DNA from: Gammaproteobacteria bacterium UBA2955
GTDB lineage: Bacteria > Pseudomonadota > Gammaproteobacteria > Pseudomonadales > Azotimanducaceae
Assembly (NCBI GenBank): GCA_002348825.1
Contig: DEBN01000189.1
Span: 1 to 11,126 of the forward strand
Direction: 5' to 3'
Length of the DNA stretch: 11,126 nt
Shown here: positions 1-6,956 of the stretch, one piece after another
How the letters are laid out: every line of letters starts with the position of its first letter
How positions within the stretch are numbered: the stretch's first letter is position 1
Position numbers and translations under genes: made by a program
Notes under the pieces: generated by a model
Databases searched by the model: none
Told to the model about the DNA's origin: nothing
Seen by the model: only the letters and a program-made list of their open reading frames with translations

Positions 1-997
1 CGTAGTTGCCCTCATGGCAGGCGTATTCATACATCTTTTCCTCGGTCGCCGGCCACGGGTATTCGCCACCCCATGGTTCGCTCCAATTAGGATCGTTTAC
101 GGTAAACGCATAGCGCAGCGTATTCTCGTCGATGCGCGACAGACGCTCGGTCACTTTAAGTGCGCGGCTCGCCAGCGTCAGGCCGGGTTCGTCGCGAAAG
201 TTTTGTGTCTCGATCACCAAGGTGTCGCCCTCCCAGTGTCCTACAGAAGAACCCAACCAGCCCGGCATGTCATAGGTTTTGCTGGTTTCGCGTATGGGAA
301 TGACGCGGGCGTCATGGTTCATCTCATTGATGATGACGACATGATCGTCGGTTTGCACGACACGTTTGAAGTTGTTGTACATAACAGGTAACGCGGGCGG
401 CCCGGAGGTAGAACCGAAGCCCATAATGCAGCGCTCCGCGAGGGGCCGTAGTTCGGGATCGTCGTAGGGGCCTTGGGGTAAGTCGATCCACCAGGCGGTG
501 CCGGTATTCTCGTGGTAAAACGCCTGCAACGCTTTTGCCGCCTGCTGGCCCTGTGCCGACAGGCTCGGCATGCGCCCGTTCTTTGGATGCGTGATGATCG
601 AGGTTCGGTATTCGCCATCCAGCTTAAAATTGCTTTCGCCAATGTCGACGTAAAACGCGTTGTAGCCGCCCACTTTGCCCGCGGCGCCACTGAACTCGGG
701 GGCATAAATCTCCGCACCGCCTTCTGGCGGCGCGTCTCGCTCTGGGTCCGAAGGAGTGGCATCTTTGGCGAGGTTGCGCGCCCAGTATTCCGAAATTTTT
801 TCGGCTTCTGCGGGCGTTATGGTCAGTTTTTCACTGTAGCGTTTGGGGCGCTGCAGCGGCGTCAGTGTGGCGACGTTGTAGGTGCCGGTCAGGTCGGGTT
901 GACCGCTGGCAGTGCGTTTCACGTCGGCCTGTCCGCCGGTTCCCGTAATAATGGCGACCAAGGCCAAGGCGGTGCTGATAATTCGCTGCGAAGCCAT
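1..997 (-). CDS. Exported protein of unknown function (3' end beyond window)
   Basis: Reading the minus strand from the ATG at 997 gives 332 uninterrupted residues that run off the left edge, so the C-terminus is missing. The start has a GGAGAC ribosome-binding site (1003-1008) five bases upstream. The N-terminus (MASQRIIST followed by a hydrophobic stretch to about residue 20, then GGQA-D at 21-25) looks like a Sec signal peptide with cleavage near residue 24, so the product is probably periplasmic or surface-exposed. Recognisable blocks are SVGHWEGDTLVIET (251-264), an ER-LSRID segment near 284-290 and YEYACHEGNY at the visible end. These resemble large paralogous families of uncharacterised secreted proteins in Acidobacteria and marine Gammaproteobacteria; that is from memory, not a search. 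No catalytic motif was recognised. It lies downstream of a MATE gene on the same strand, but a terminator hairpin separates the two. Coding status is very likely; function is unknown. Confidence 0.85.
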   Translation of the reverse strand, partial: MASQRIISTALALVAIITGTGGQADVKRTASGQPDLTGTYNVATLTPLQRPKRYSEKLTITPAEAEKISEYWARNLAKDATPSDPERDAPPEGGAEIYAPEFSGAAGKVGGYNAFYVDIGESNFKLDGEYRTSIITHPKNGRMPSLSAQGQQAAKALQAFYHENTGTAWWIDLPQGPYDDPELRPLAERCIMGFGSTSGPPALPVMYNNFKRVVQTDDHVVIINEMNHDARVIPIRETSKTYDMPGWLGSSVGHWEGDTLVIETQNFRDEPGLTLASRALKVTERLSRIDENTLRYAFTVNDPNWSEPWGGEYPWPATEEKMYEYACHEGNY

Positions 998-1008
998 TTG
1001 TTGTCTCC

Positions 1009-1045
1009 AAAAAACCCCCATGCTTGGAGCATAGTATTGGGGGTT
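1009..1045 (-). terminator. Rho-independent terminator after the MATE gene
   Basis: On the minus strand, AACCCCCA (1045 down to 1038) pairs perfectly with TGGGGGTT (1020 down to 1013) across a 17-base loop. The right arm runs into a T tract of six (1014-1009). The hairpin starts about 30 bases after the MATE stop codon at 1076-1078, the expected place for an intrinsic terminator. Inside the loop a smaller ATGC/GCAT pairing is possible. The T tract directly abuts the GGAGAC ribosome-binding site of the next gene, leaving no room for a promoter between them. Confidence 0.75.
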
Positions 1046-1075
1046 AGGGTTGTCCACGTCGATGGGTTGCAAAGA

Positions 1076-2479
1076 TCATTGAAGCGTCGCTTGTTCTGTC
1101 TCGGTTGCACGTAATTGGCGAATTCTTTGGTAGTTGCTGCTGATGTAACGCAGTCGCAGGCCCGCGCCCACCGCAACCACAGCTAGGGCAAGGGTCAGTC
1201 CCGTCCAGTACCCATACACCCCTAACGGCGTGTTGCCGACAATGCCTTCGGCTAGCGCGTAACCTATAGGTAGGGCTAATACCCAATAGCTGATTAGGCT
1301 GATCAACATGGGTACGGTTGTGTCTTTATAGCCGCGCAAGGCGCTCACCAGTACCGCCTGAGTGTCATCGACTATTTGGTATACCGCAATAAACAGCAGC
1401 AGCACCACGGCGACGGCGGTGACAGCAGCGTCCGTGGTATAGACGCCGACCAGCGTATAGCGCAGCGCGACCAACAGCACGCTGACTGTAAGCGCGTACG
1501 CAATCGCAAATTTAAGCATGGCCCAGCCAGTGTCGCGAGCGGCGTCGAGATTGTCGCTACCGATGAGGAACCCGATTCGAATGCTCGCGGCGTTCCCGAT
1601 AGCCATGGGTATCACGTAGGTCATCCAGTTAAGGTTGCCAGCGATGGAATGCGCAGCCATTTCAATGACGCCAATCTTGGCTATGAACAGAGCAATCACG
1701 CCGAACAACGCCATTTCCAAAAATACAGTGAGCGCGATAGGCAGGCCGAGCCTGAAAATTTTCGCCATCGTTTGCAGCTGTGGACCCTCAAAAACGGCGA
1801 AAAATTGCGTCGCCTTAAAGTAGGGCTTACGCAGAAACAGCAACATGAACCCAAGCTCGATCCAAAAAACGAGTGCCGTAGCGTAGCCGCAGCCGACACC
1901 GCCGAGCTCTGGAAAACCGAATTTGCCGTATATCAGCGCGTAATTGAGCAGTGCATTCAACGGCAATATGCTGGCGGCAATGATCATGGGCGGACGGGTA
2001 TGGCCTAGCCCCTCGAGCACATAGCGAAACGAGATATAGAAGATCACAGGAGGAATGCCAAAAGATAATCCGTGTAGATAATCTCCTGCGATTTGTGCGG
2101 TGCGCAGCTCAATACCCGCGTAGAGAAACAGCGCCGTTGCGTATTGCAAGGCCACGATCAATAGGGTGCTGTTAATTAGGCATAACCACAAGTTTTGCCG
2201 GAGTTGATGCCCTACCTCAGCGACACGGTTCGCGCCGTGCAATTGTGAGGTAATCGGCATTAATGCCATGCTGATACCGGTTGCGAGAAAGAACAGTGGC
2301 CACATTAGGTTGCCGCCGAGAGACACGCCAGCCAGATCAACCGCGCTGTAACGACCAGCCATCGCCGTATCTATGAATCCGGTGCCCATAATGAAAAGCT
2401 GGGTTAGCACCATCGGCCAACCCATTACAGCTACCGGTTTCAACAACGCGATAAGTGATGTTTTCTGACTGTGAGCCAT
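1076..2479 (-). CDS. NorM-type MATE family multidrug/cation antiporter
   Basis: This encodes an inner-membrane efflux pump that exchanges Na+ or H+ for cationic drugs or metabolites. The ATG at 2479 gives 467 residues with about twelve hydrophobic helices, the usual MATE length. Reading could extend upstream to 2647, but the added residues are polar, not MATE-like, and would cross the divergent gene's start, so 2479 is preferred despite a weak ribosome-binding site. Two MATE repeats are visible: PMVLTQLF-GFIDTAMAG (22-42) begins the first and LGLPIALTVFLEMALFG (244-260) the second. Residues D37, E255 and D371 fall almost exactly where Vibrio NorM has its functional acidic residues (D36, E255, D371), and SALRGYKDTTVP (379-390) is a typical C-lobe signature. 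This supports the NorM subfamily and ion-coupled transport. The substrate is not predictable. A terminator follows the gene, and it is divergent from the YhcB-like gene. Confidence 0.93.
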   Translation of the reverse strand: MAHSQKTSLIALLKPVAVMGWPMVLTQLFIMGTGFIDTAMAGRYSAVDLAGVSLGGNLMWPLFFLATGISMALMPITSQLHGANRVAEVGHQLRQNLWLCLINSTLLIVALQYATALFLYAGIELRTAQIAGDYLHGLSFGIPPVIFYISFRYVLEGLGHTRPPMIIAASILPLNALLNYALIYGKFGFPELGGVGCGYATALVFWIELGFMLLFLRKPYFKATQFFAVFEGPQLQTMAKIFRLGLPIALTVFLEMALFGVIALFIAKIGVIEMAAHSIAGNLNWMTYVIPMAIGNAASIRIGFLIGSDNLDAARDTGWAMLKFAIAYALTVSVLLVALRYTLVGVYTTDAAVTAVAVVLLLFIAVYQIVDDTQAVLVSALRGYKDTTVPMLISLISYWVLALPIGYALAEGIVGNTPLGVYGYWTGLTLALAVVAVGAGLRLRYISSNYQRIRQLRATETEQATLQ

Positions 2480-2639
2480 GTTGGTTGTGCTTACGCGAAA
2501 AAAAAGAGCGCGATTCTTGCAGTTTCGTCCAGTCTTTGCATCGAATTTCTGCGGTCGATGGTAAACTCCGTCTTCAGGTCGGGTGCTAGCTGGTTTTTTT
2601 TCGTAAAAAGCGTGTTCGGGAGTAACTGAGTTGGGAACG

Positions 2640-3191
2640 ATGAGCATGGTGTTGGTCGCATCGCTGGCTTTTATTGCAGGTGCGTTGCTGGGCTACTTTT
2701 TGTTGCGCTCAGGCATCCTTGGCCATGCACGTATCGTCGAGCTTGAGCAGGCGCTGGCGGCTAGCGAGGCAGAACGCGCCGAGTATAAGCAGCAGGTCAC
2801 GGCAGAGTTCACAGATACAGCCGAAAAATTTCGCGCACTCAACCGCAGCTATGAAGACCTGCATAGACAACTGGCAAAGAGTGCGAATGTTCTTTGTGGC
2901 GAGGCGGGTGCGCCTAAATTGTTGGATTCATTAGTGTCGCCGGCATTGCCGGAGCAGGCTGCGACAACAGCCTCGAGCGCAACTTCATTGGGCGGTGAGG
3001 CGGAAGAAGTTGCCGCGCATCAGTCCGCCGACAACCCTGTCGGTGTCGCGACGCCCTCAACGGATGTGCACGACGCTCCAACCCAAGAAGACTCGGAGCA
3101 AGTGCTCGAGTCGGTGGCTGCTGCAGCACCAGCAGAGTCTTCAGCAGACGCGCCAGACCCCGAACAGAATACGGGGCGTTTTCACGCCTGA
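2640..3191 (+). CDS. YhcB/DUF1043 family membrane-anchored envelope protein
   Basis: A 183-residue protein with one N-terminal transmembrane helix (about residues 3-22), then a charged coiled-coil-like region (ELEQALAASEAERAEYKQQV, about 34-53). Next comes the block FTDTAEKFRALNRSYEDLHR (57-76) and QLAKSANVL, matching the E. coli YhcB pattern of HFARSAELLDTMAHDYRQLY followed by HMAKSS. E. coli YhcB (also called ZapG or LapD) is an inner-membrane protein linked to cell division, envelope growth and LPS/peptidoglycan balance. The C-terminal half (about 90-183) is Ala/Glu/Ser/Pro-rich, low complexity and probably disordered. It is longer than the E. coli tail (protein about 130 residues). The start is uncertain: a TTG at 2631 lies eight bases after GGGAG (2618-2622), and ATG 2646 lies eight bases after GGGAA (2633-2637); all three options keep the helix. 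Its last ten bases overlap the tail of the convergent dioxygenase gene. Confidence 0.88.
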   Translation: MSMVLVASLAFIAGALLGYFLLRSGILGHARIVELEQALAASEAERAEYKQQVTAEFTDTAEKFRALNRSYEDLHRQLAKSANVLCGEAGAPKLLDSLVSPALPEQAATTASSATSLGGEAEEVAAHQSADNPVGVATPSTDVHDAPTQEDSEQVLESVAAAAPAESSADAPDPEQNTGRFHA

Positions 3192-4027
3192 GGGCGTTGA
3201 TTGCCAAGGATACTGACGCGTTCGCCATACCGGCTTTCGGGCCAGTAATCCCATACCGCGTGGTGCTGGGTGCAACGGTTGTCCCACAACGTCAGCGTAT
3301 TCGGCTGCCATTCCACGCGACAGGTCAGTCGCGCGGTAGTGGCGATGTGGTTTAACAGTGCATCCAGTAAAGCGCGGCTTTCCCAGTTGCGCATACCCTT
3401 GATGTGCGAGGTGAAACCGCTGTTAATGAACAGCACTTTCTTACCGGTTTCCGGATGCGTCACAACTACTGGGTGTTCGTTTTTTGGGTACTCGGCATCG
3501 CTTGGGGGTGCAACGCGGTAGTTCCCCAAGTAGGGAATAGCGCCGTCGTGTACCGCAACCAGACCATCGAGCATCTCTTTCATGACATCGCTGAGCAGGT
3601 CGTAGGCAAGGTACATGTTCGCGAACAGCGTATCGCCACCACCGTTAACAGGCGGCTCCTTGATCAATAGCATGGATGCCATAGGCGGGATTGGATCGCA
3701 GGTGACGTCAGTGTGCCAGGCGTTGCCGGCGGTATAAGCTGAATCTTTAGTGGTTTTCACCTTGAGTATTTCCGGGTCGCCACCGTAGCTGTGCTGCATA
3801 GGGTGCACGTGCAGCGTGCCGAATTTTCGCGCAAACTGTTTGTGCTGCTCGCGATCGATGTCCTGACCGCGAAACACCAATACCTGCCAATCCAGCCAAG
3901 CTCGGTAAATTTCGCTGAACTGCTCATTGCTTAGTGGCTGCCGTAAATCTACGCCAGCGATCTCCGCGCCGATGTGCGGGGTTAAGCTTGAAACCTCAAT
4001 CGATGTGTAGCCTACAACTGCTGGCAT
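3182..4027 (-). CDS. TauD/TfdA family Fe(II)/2-oxoglutarate-dependent dioxygenase (copy 1)
   Basis: A cytoplasmic 281-residue enzyme expected to couple 2-oxoglutarate decarboxylation to hydroxylation of a small substrate, often with release of a side group such as sulfite in TauD. The metal-binding triad is intact: WHTDVTCD gives H105 and D107, and WDNRCTQHHAV gives H255. R266 is positioned to bind the 2-oxoglutarate carboxylate, and R270 matches the substrate-contacting arginine of E. coli TauD; the numbering is the same as TauD (H255, R266, R270). GGGDTLFANM (129-138) is a further family block. The ATG at 4027 has a strong AGGGGGG ribosome-binding site just upstream. The gene follows the acyl-CoA dehydrogenase by 21 bases and is probably co-transcribed with it. 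The true substrate is unknown; sulfonates, aryloxyalkanoates, sulfate esters and other acids are all possible in this family. Confidence 0.93.
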   Translation of the reverse strand: MPAVVGYTSIEVSSLTPHIGAEIAGVDLRQPLSNEQFSEIYRAWLDWQVLVFRGQDIDREQHKQFARKFGTLHVHPMQHSYGGDPEILKVKTTKDSAYTAGNAWHTDVTCDPIPPMASMLLIKEPPVNGGGDTLFANMYLAYDLLSDVMKEMLDGLVAVHDGAIPYLGNYRVAPPSDAEYPKNEHPVVVTHPETGKKVLFINSGFTSHIKGMRNWESRALLDALLNHIATTARLTCRVEWQPNTLTLWDNRCTQHHAVWDYWPESRYGERVSILGNQRPQA

Positions 4028-4048
4028 TGCGCCCCCCTCGGAGTTTTT

Positions 4049-5242
4049 TTATTCGGGTAACCCCAGTACCCGCTTGGCAATAATATTCGCTTGAATCTCA
4101 TTGCTGCCGCCGTAGATGGTGGTTGCCTTGGTATGCAGCCACTCTTCCGTTGCGGTCAGTTCAGAATCGCTAAAACCGTTATTGGTGTCAGCGCCCAGAC
4201 CGCGAAAGCCCATCAACTCGCGTTTTAGTTCTGCACCGTCTTGCTGTAGTGCAGCACCAAAGAGTTTGAAAATAGATGTTGCTGCACCGGGTGTGCCGGA
4301 CTTGTTTTCGGCATTGGCGCGCAACGCGGTGAGACGAAACGCCGCCCGGTTCATGTTCAGTTTAGTGACTTGCTCGCGTACTGTCGGGTCACTGATGCGT
4401 CCGTTAGTTTCGCCAATGTACTGTTTAGCGACGTCTGCCAAGCTGCTACCGGTTTGACTTGGCCGAGCGCCACCGCTGAGGCCGCCGATGCCCGAGCGCT
4501 CGAACTGCAGCAGTCGTTTACCCACGGTCCAGCCTTTGTTCAGTTCACCCACCAAGTTGTCCTTGCTCGCGATAGCATTGTCGAAGAACGTTTCGCAGAA
4601 GGGTGAGGATCCGGATATCAGTCGAATAGGTTTAACCGTGACGCCAGGCTGGTCCATTGTCAGCAATACAAAACTGATGCCCTCATGTTTCGGCGCGTCA
4701 AAATCTGTACGCACCAATGCGAACATCCAATCGGCGGTGGCCGCGCCTGAAGTCCAAATCTTTTGCCCGTTGATCACAAAGTGATCGCCGTTGTCCTCGG
4801 CGCGGGAATTCAGTGCGGCAAGGTCAGAGCCAGCATTCGGCTCGGAGTAGCCCTGGCACCATTGCAGCTCACCGCGAATTATTTTTGGCAGATGTTCAGC
4901 TTTCTGTGCATCACTGCCGTATTCCAGTAACGTTGGGCCGATCATAGACATGCCCATGCCCACCAGTGGAGTTCGCGCATTCATCGCGCCCATTTCTTCA
5001 TAAAGAATTTTCGCCTGCGCGTTACTGAGACCGCCACCGCCATATTCGGTCGGCCAAGTGGGGGCGGTAAAGCCTTTTTCCGCGCAACGCTCTAACCACA
5101 ATGCGACATCTCGCTCTAAGGTTATTTTCGTGCTGCCAATAGACTGTTGCCCCGGTCCTTTTGCCCCGTTAGGGCAGTTCTCGGCCAGCCAACCACTGAC
5201 ATCCTGACGAAATTCACGCAACTCAGCCGCACTCTCGGCCAT
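4049..5242 (-). CDS. Acyl-CoA dehydrogenase, FAD-dependent
   Basis: This is predicted to oxidise an acyl-CoA thioester to the 2,3-enoyl-CoA using FAD, passing electrons to ETF. The protein is 397 residues, the normal ACAD length. The N-terminal helical domain contains APTWPTEYGGGG (60-71). The substrate/FAD-binding block is CQGYSEPNAGSDLAAL (129-144) followed by FVINGQKIWTSGA (155-167). The C-terminal IYGGSNEIQANIIAKRVLGL motif spans 376-395. The position that holds the catalytic Glu in medium-chain enzymes (Y-E-G) is Gly here. E248 in LLQFERSGIGG lies where isovaleryl- and long-chain ACADs carry their base, so E248 is the likely catalytic residue. The ATG at 5242 is chosen because AAGGGGAG (5247-5254) stands just before it; an in-frame ATG at 5266 lacks this. 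First gene of a minus-strand pair with dioxygenase copy 1, divergent from the thioredoxin-fold gene. Substrate unknown. Confidence 0.92.
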   Translation of the reverse strand: MAESAAELREFRQDVSGWLAENCPNGAKGPGQQSIGSTKITLERDVALWLERCAEKGFTAPTWPTEYGGGGLSNAQAKILYEEMGAMNARTPLVGMGMSMIGPTLLEYGSDAQKAEHLPKIIRGELQWCQGYSEPNAGSDLAALNSRAEDNGDHFVINGQKIWTSGAATADWMFALVRTDFDAPKHEGISFVLLTMDQPGVTVKPIRLISGSSPFCETFFDNAIASKDNLVGELNKGWTVGKRLLQFERSGIGGLSGGARPSQTGSSLADVAKQYIGETNGRISDPTVREQVTKLNMNRAAFRLTALRANAENKSGTPGAATSIFKLFGAALQQDGAELKRELMGFRGLGADTNNGFSDSELTATEEWLHTKATTIYGGSNEIQANIIAKRVLGLPE

Positions 5243-5292
5243 GGCACTCCCCTTAAATAGTTCCAAAGTTGCTTAATACTCGGTATAGACTT

Positions 5293-5308
5293 GGTGTTCG
5301 TCAACACC
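5293..5308. promoter_or_regulatory. Perfect inverted repeat, candidate operator in divergent promoter region
   Basis: GGTGTT (5293-5298) and AACACC (5303-5308) form a perfect 6+6 dyad around CGTC. It lies in the 90-base gap between the divergent acyl-CoA dehydrogenase and thioredoxin-fold genes, 24 bases before the latter's start. A minus-strand TTGACG (a possible -35 element) falls within it, and a plus-strand TATAGA (5284-5289) lies just upstream. The size and symmetry suit a dimeric repressor such as a TetR, GntR or similar protein, but no regulator gene is in the window and the site matches no named operator I can recall. The functional call is an inference. Confidence 0.4.
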
Positions 5309-5332
5309 CGTTTTACACCTTGAGGGGGGAGT

Positions 5333-6913
5333 ATGCTTGCATTGTCGCCATTTCAGTTAGCCGACATGACCGGTGAGAGTCGCGGTTTCTCTGGCAAAGC
5401 CCCGACCGTAGTGTGCTTTATCAAAGAAGACTGTCCGACCTGTCGAGAAGTTATGCCCGTGCTTGCGGCGATGCACGATGCTTTGTCGCAACACCTGGAA
5501 TTTTTAGTTGTCGGTCAAACCGTCGACGGCAATCTGCAGTTGCAGCAAGAATACGCGCCGCCGTTTGCTCTGCTCGACGACAGCGCCCTGAAGGTGTCGT
5601 TTGCGACGGATATTGAAACCGTGCCGACGCTTTTGGTCACAGGCAGTAATGGCGCAACCGTGGCTGAGCAAGTGGGCTTTGTACGAGACGACTGGCAGCG
5701 TGTGGTCAACGAACTCGCCGCTCAACATCAAACCGACGCAATCTCCATAGACTGGGCGAGCTTGCCGGAATGGCGGCCGGGGTGTGGTTCTTTGTCGGTA
5801 GACCCGACCCATGCAGAGCGGTTGTTGGCGGAGGCCGAAAATAGCCCGATTCGTGCGCGTCGTATCGACGTCGGTAGTCTTGACGACGAATTCGAATTTA
5901 TGTTCGATCAGGGATTCTCCGACGGTCTCCCCGTCATCCCGCCCACGCCCGAACGGGTAGTGCGCATGCTCGCTGGTACCACCAGAGATGCGCAAGAGGT
6001 CATTGCGATTATGCCGCCGAATATGGGTGAGGTAACGGTAGAAAAGATCGCGATTAACTGTGTCATGGCAGGCTGTAAGCCAGAGTACCTCCCGGTGGTC
6101 ATCGCGGCCGTCGAGGCTGTATGTACCGATGACTTCAATATCCACGGGGTCATGGCAACCACTATGGGCGCGAGTCCAGTAATGGTAGTCAACGGCCCGA
6201 TTCGACACCGTATCGGTATGAATATGGGCATCGGTGCCCTGGGTCAGGGCAATCGAGCCAACGCCACCATTGGCCGTGCGCTGCGCCTAACCGTGCGCAA
6301 CATTGGCGGCGCGATACCAGGCGGCACCGAGCGTTCCACACTGTCTAATCCGATGAAATTCACCATGTGTTTCGCCGAGTGGGAAGAGCGCTCCTGTTGG
6401 GAACCTTTGCATGTAGAGCGCGGCTATCAGCCCGATGACTCGGTAGTGACCATTTTTGCCATGACCAGCGGACCAGTGCTCACAATTGATGAAGGATCAT
6501 TGGACGGGCCGGCGTTGGCGGGCACGCTCGGTCAGGCGAGTCGAACGATATTGAATGACCGGGCCTACAGTTTCACCAACACGCTAATGGTCGTGTCGCC
6601 GGAACACGTGGATACCTTCGAAAGAGGCGGCGGTTTCAGCAAGGCGGAATTGCGCAGGCGCATGCAGGAAGTCAGCGCCAAAACCTATCGTCAACTCGTG
6701 GCGGATGACCAATCTGGGGTGGGCCTGAAACCTGCTCAGGCGGCGCAAATGAGCGACGAGCAGTTGGATCGGGTGGTTGAAAAGTTCAAAGACGATGAGG
6801 ACATTTACATCGTCGTCGCCGGCAGTGAGGCAGGAAAATTCACCGGTAGCTTTCATGGTTGGTTAACGGGTAGTCGCGGTTCCATCCCGGTCTCACAAAA
6901 AATTGGCACCTAA
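5333..6913 (+). CDS. Thioredoxin-fold (CPTC) domain fused to large uncharacterised domain; likely partner of the UGSC selenoprotein
   Basis: A 526-residue, probably cytoplasmic protein without a signal peptide. Residues about 20-128 form a thioredoxin-like domain: a hydrophobic strand (TVVCFIK), the redox pair C34-P-T-C37, and the cis-proline context ETVPTL (P98). A linker carries WRPGCGS (147-153), with another cysteine at 151. From about 178 to the end is a separate domain with DQGFSDGLPVIPPTPERV (192-209), cysteines at 243, 248 and 264, MATTMGASPVMVVNGPIRHR (274-293) and a glycine-rich GIGALGQGNRANATIG (299-314). I cannot assign this domain a function. The gene has a GAGGGGGG ribosome-binding site (5322-5329) just before its ATG. 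It is followed after 43 bases by the UGSC selenoprotein gene, so a dithiol relay that reduces a selenenylsulfide in that protein is a reasonable inference. The reading frame and thioredoxin domain are confident; the role is not. Confidence 0.85.
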   Translation: MLALSPFQLADMTGESRGFSGKAPTVVCFIKEDCPTCREVMPVLAAMHDALSQHLEFLVVGQTVDGNLQLQQEYAPPFALLDDSALKVSFATDIETVPTLLVTGSNGATVAEQVGFVRDDWQRVVNELAAQHQTDAISIDWASLPEWRPGCGSLSVDPTHAERLLAEAENSPIRARRIDVGSLDDEFEFMFDQGFSDGLPVIPPTPERVVRMLAGTTRDAQEVIAIMPPNMGEVTVEKIAINCVMAGCKPEYLPVVIAAVEAVCTDDFNIHGVMATTMGASPVMVVNGPIRHRIGMNMGIGALGQGNRANATIGRALRLTVRNIGGAIPGGTERSTLSNPMKFTMCFAEWEERSCWEPLHVERGYQPDDSVVTIFAMTSGPVLTIDEGSLDGPALAGTLGQASRTILNDRAYSFTNTLMVVSPEHVDTFERGGGFSKAELRRRMQEVSAKTYRQLVADDQSGVGLKPAQAAQMSDEQLDRVVEKFKDDEDIYIVVAGSEAGKFTGSFHGWLTGSRGSIPVSQKIGT

Positions 6914-6956
6914 CTCATCAGGTTTTTGTAAACTTAGGCAAAACAGGAGCAAAGAT

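Noticed and set aside
512..1114. Plus-strand open frame of 200 codons opposite the exported protein gene
   Set aside because: The minus strand carries a signal peptide, family-like blocks and a good ribosome-binding site, whereas this frame has no recognisable domain and crosses the MATE terminator.
1376..2008. Plus-strand open frame opposite the MATE gene
   Set aside because: It is antisense to conserved MATE helices, with a His/Gln/Arg-rich translation unlike any family.
2536..2567. Possible promoter TTGCAT with extended -10 TGGTAAACT ahead of the YhcB-like gene
   Set aside because: The -35 match is poor and the spacing of 20 bases is too long. The region must hold divergent promoters, but I could not place them.
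2480..2647. N-terminal extension of the MATE protein
   Set aside because: The extra 56 residues are polar and unlike MATE N-termini, and would overlap the divergent gene start. The NorM acidic residues number correctly only from 2479.
5504..6208. Long open frame on the minus strand inside the thioredoxin-fold gene
   Set aside because: It lies entirely inside a well-supported gene with recognisable motifs, and its own translation is rich in Arg, His and Cys with no family resemblance. It is a shadow.
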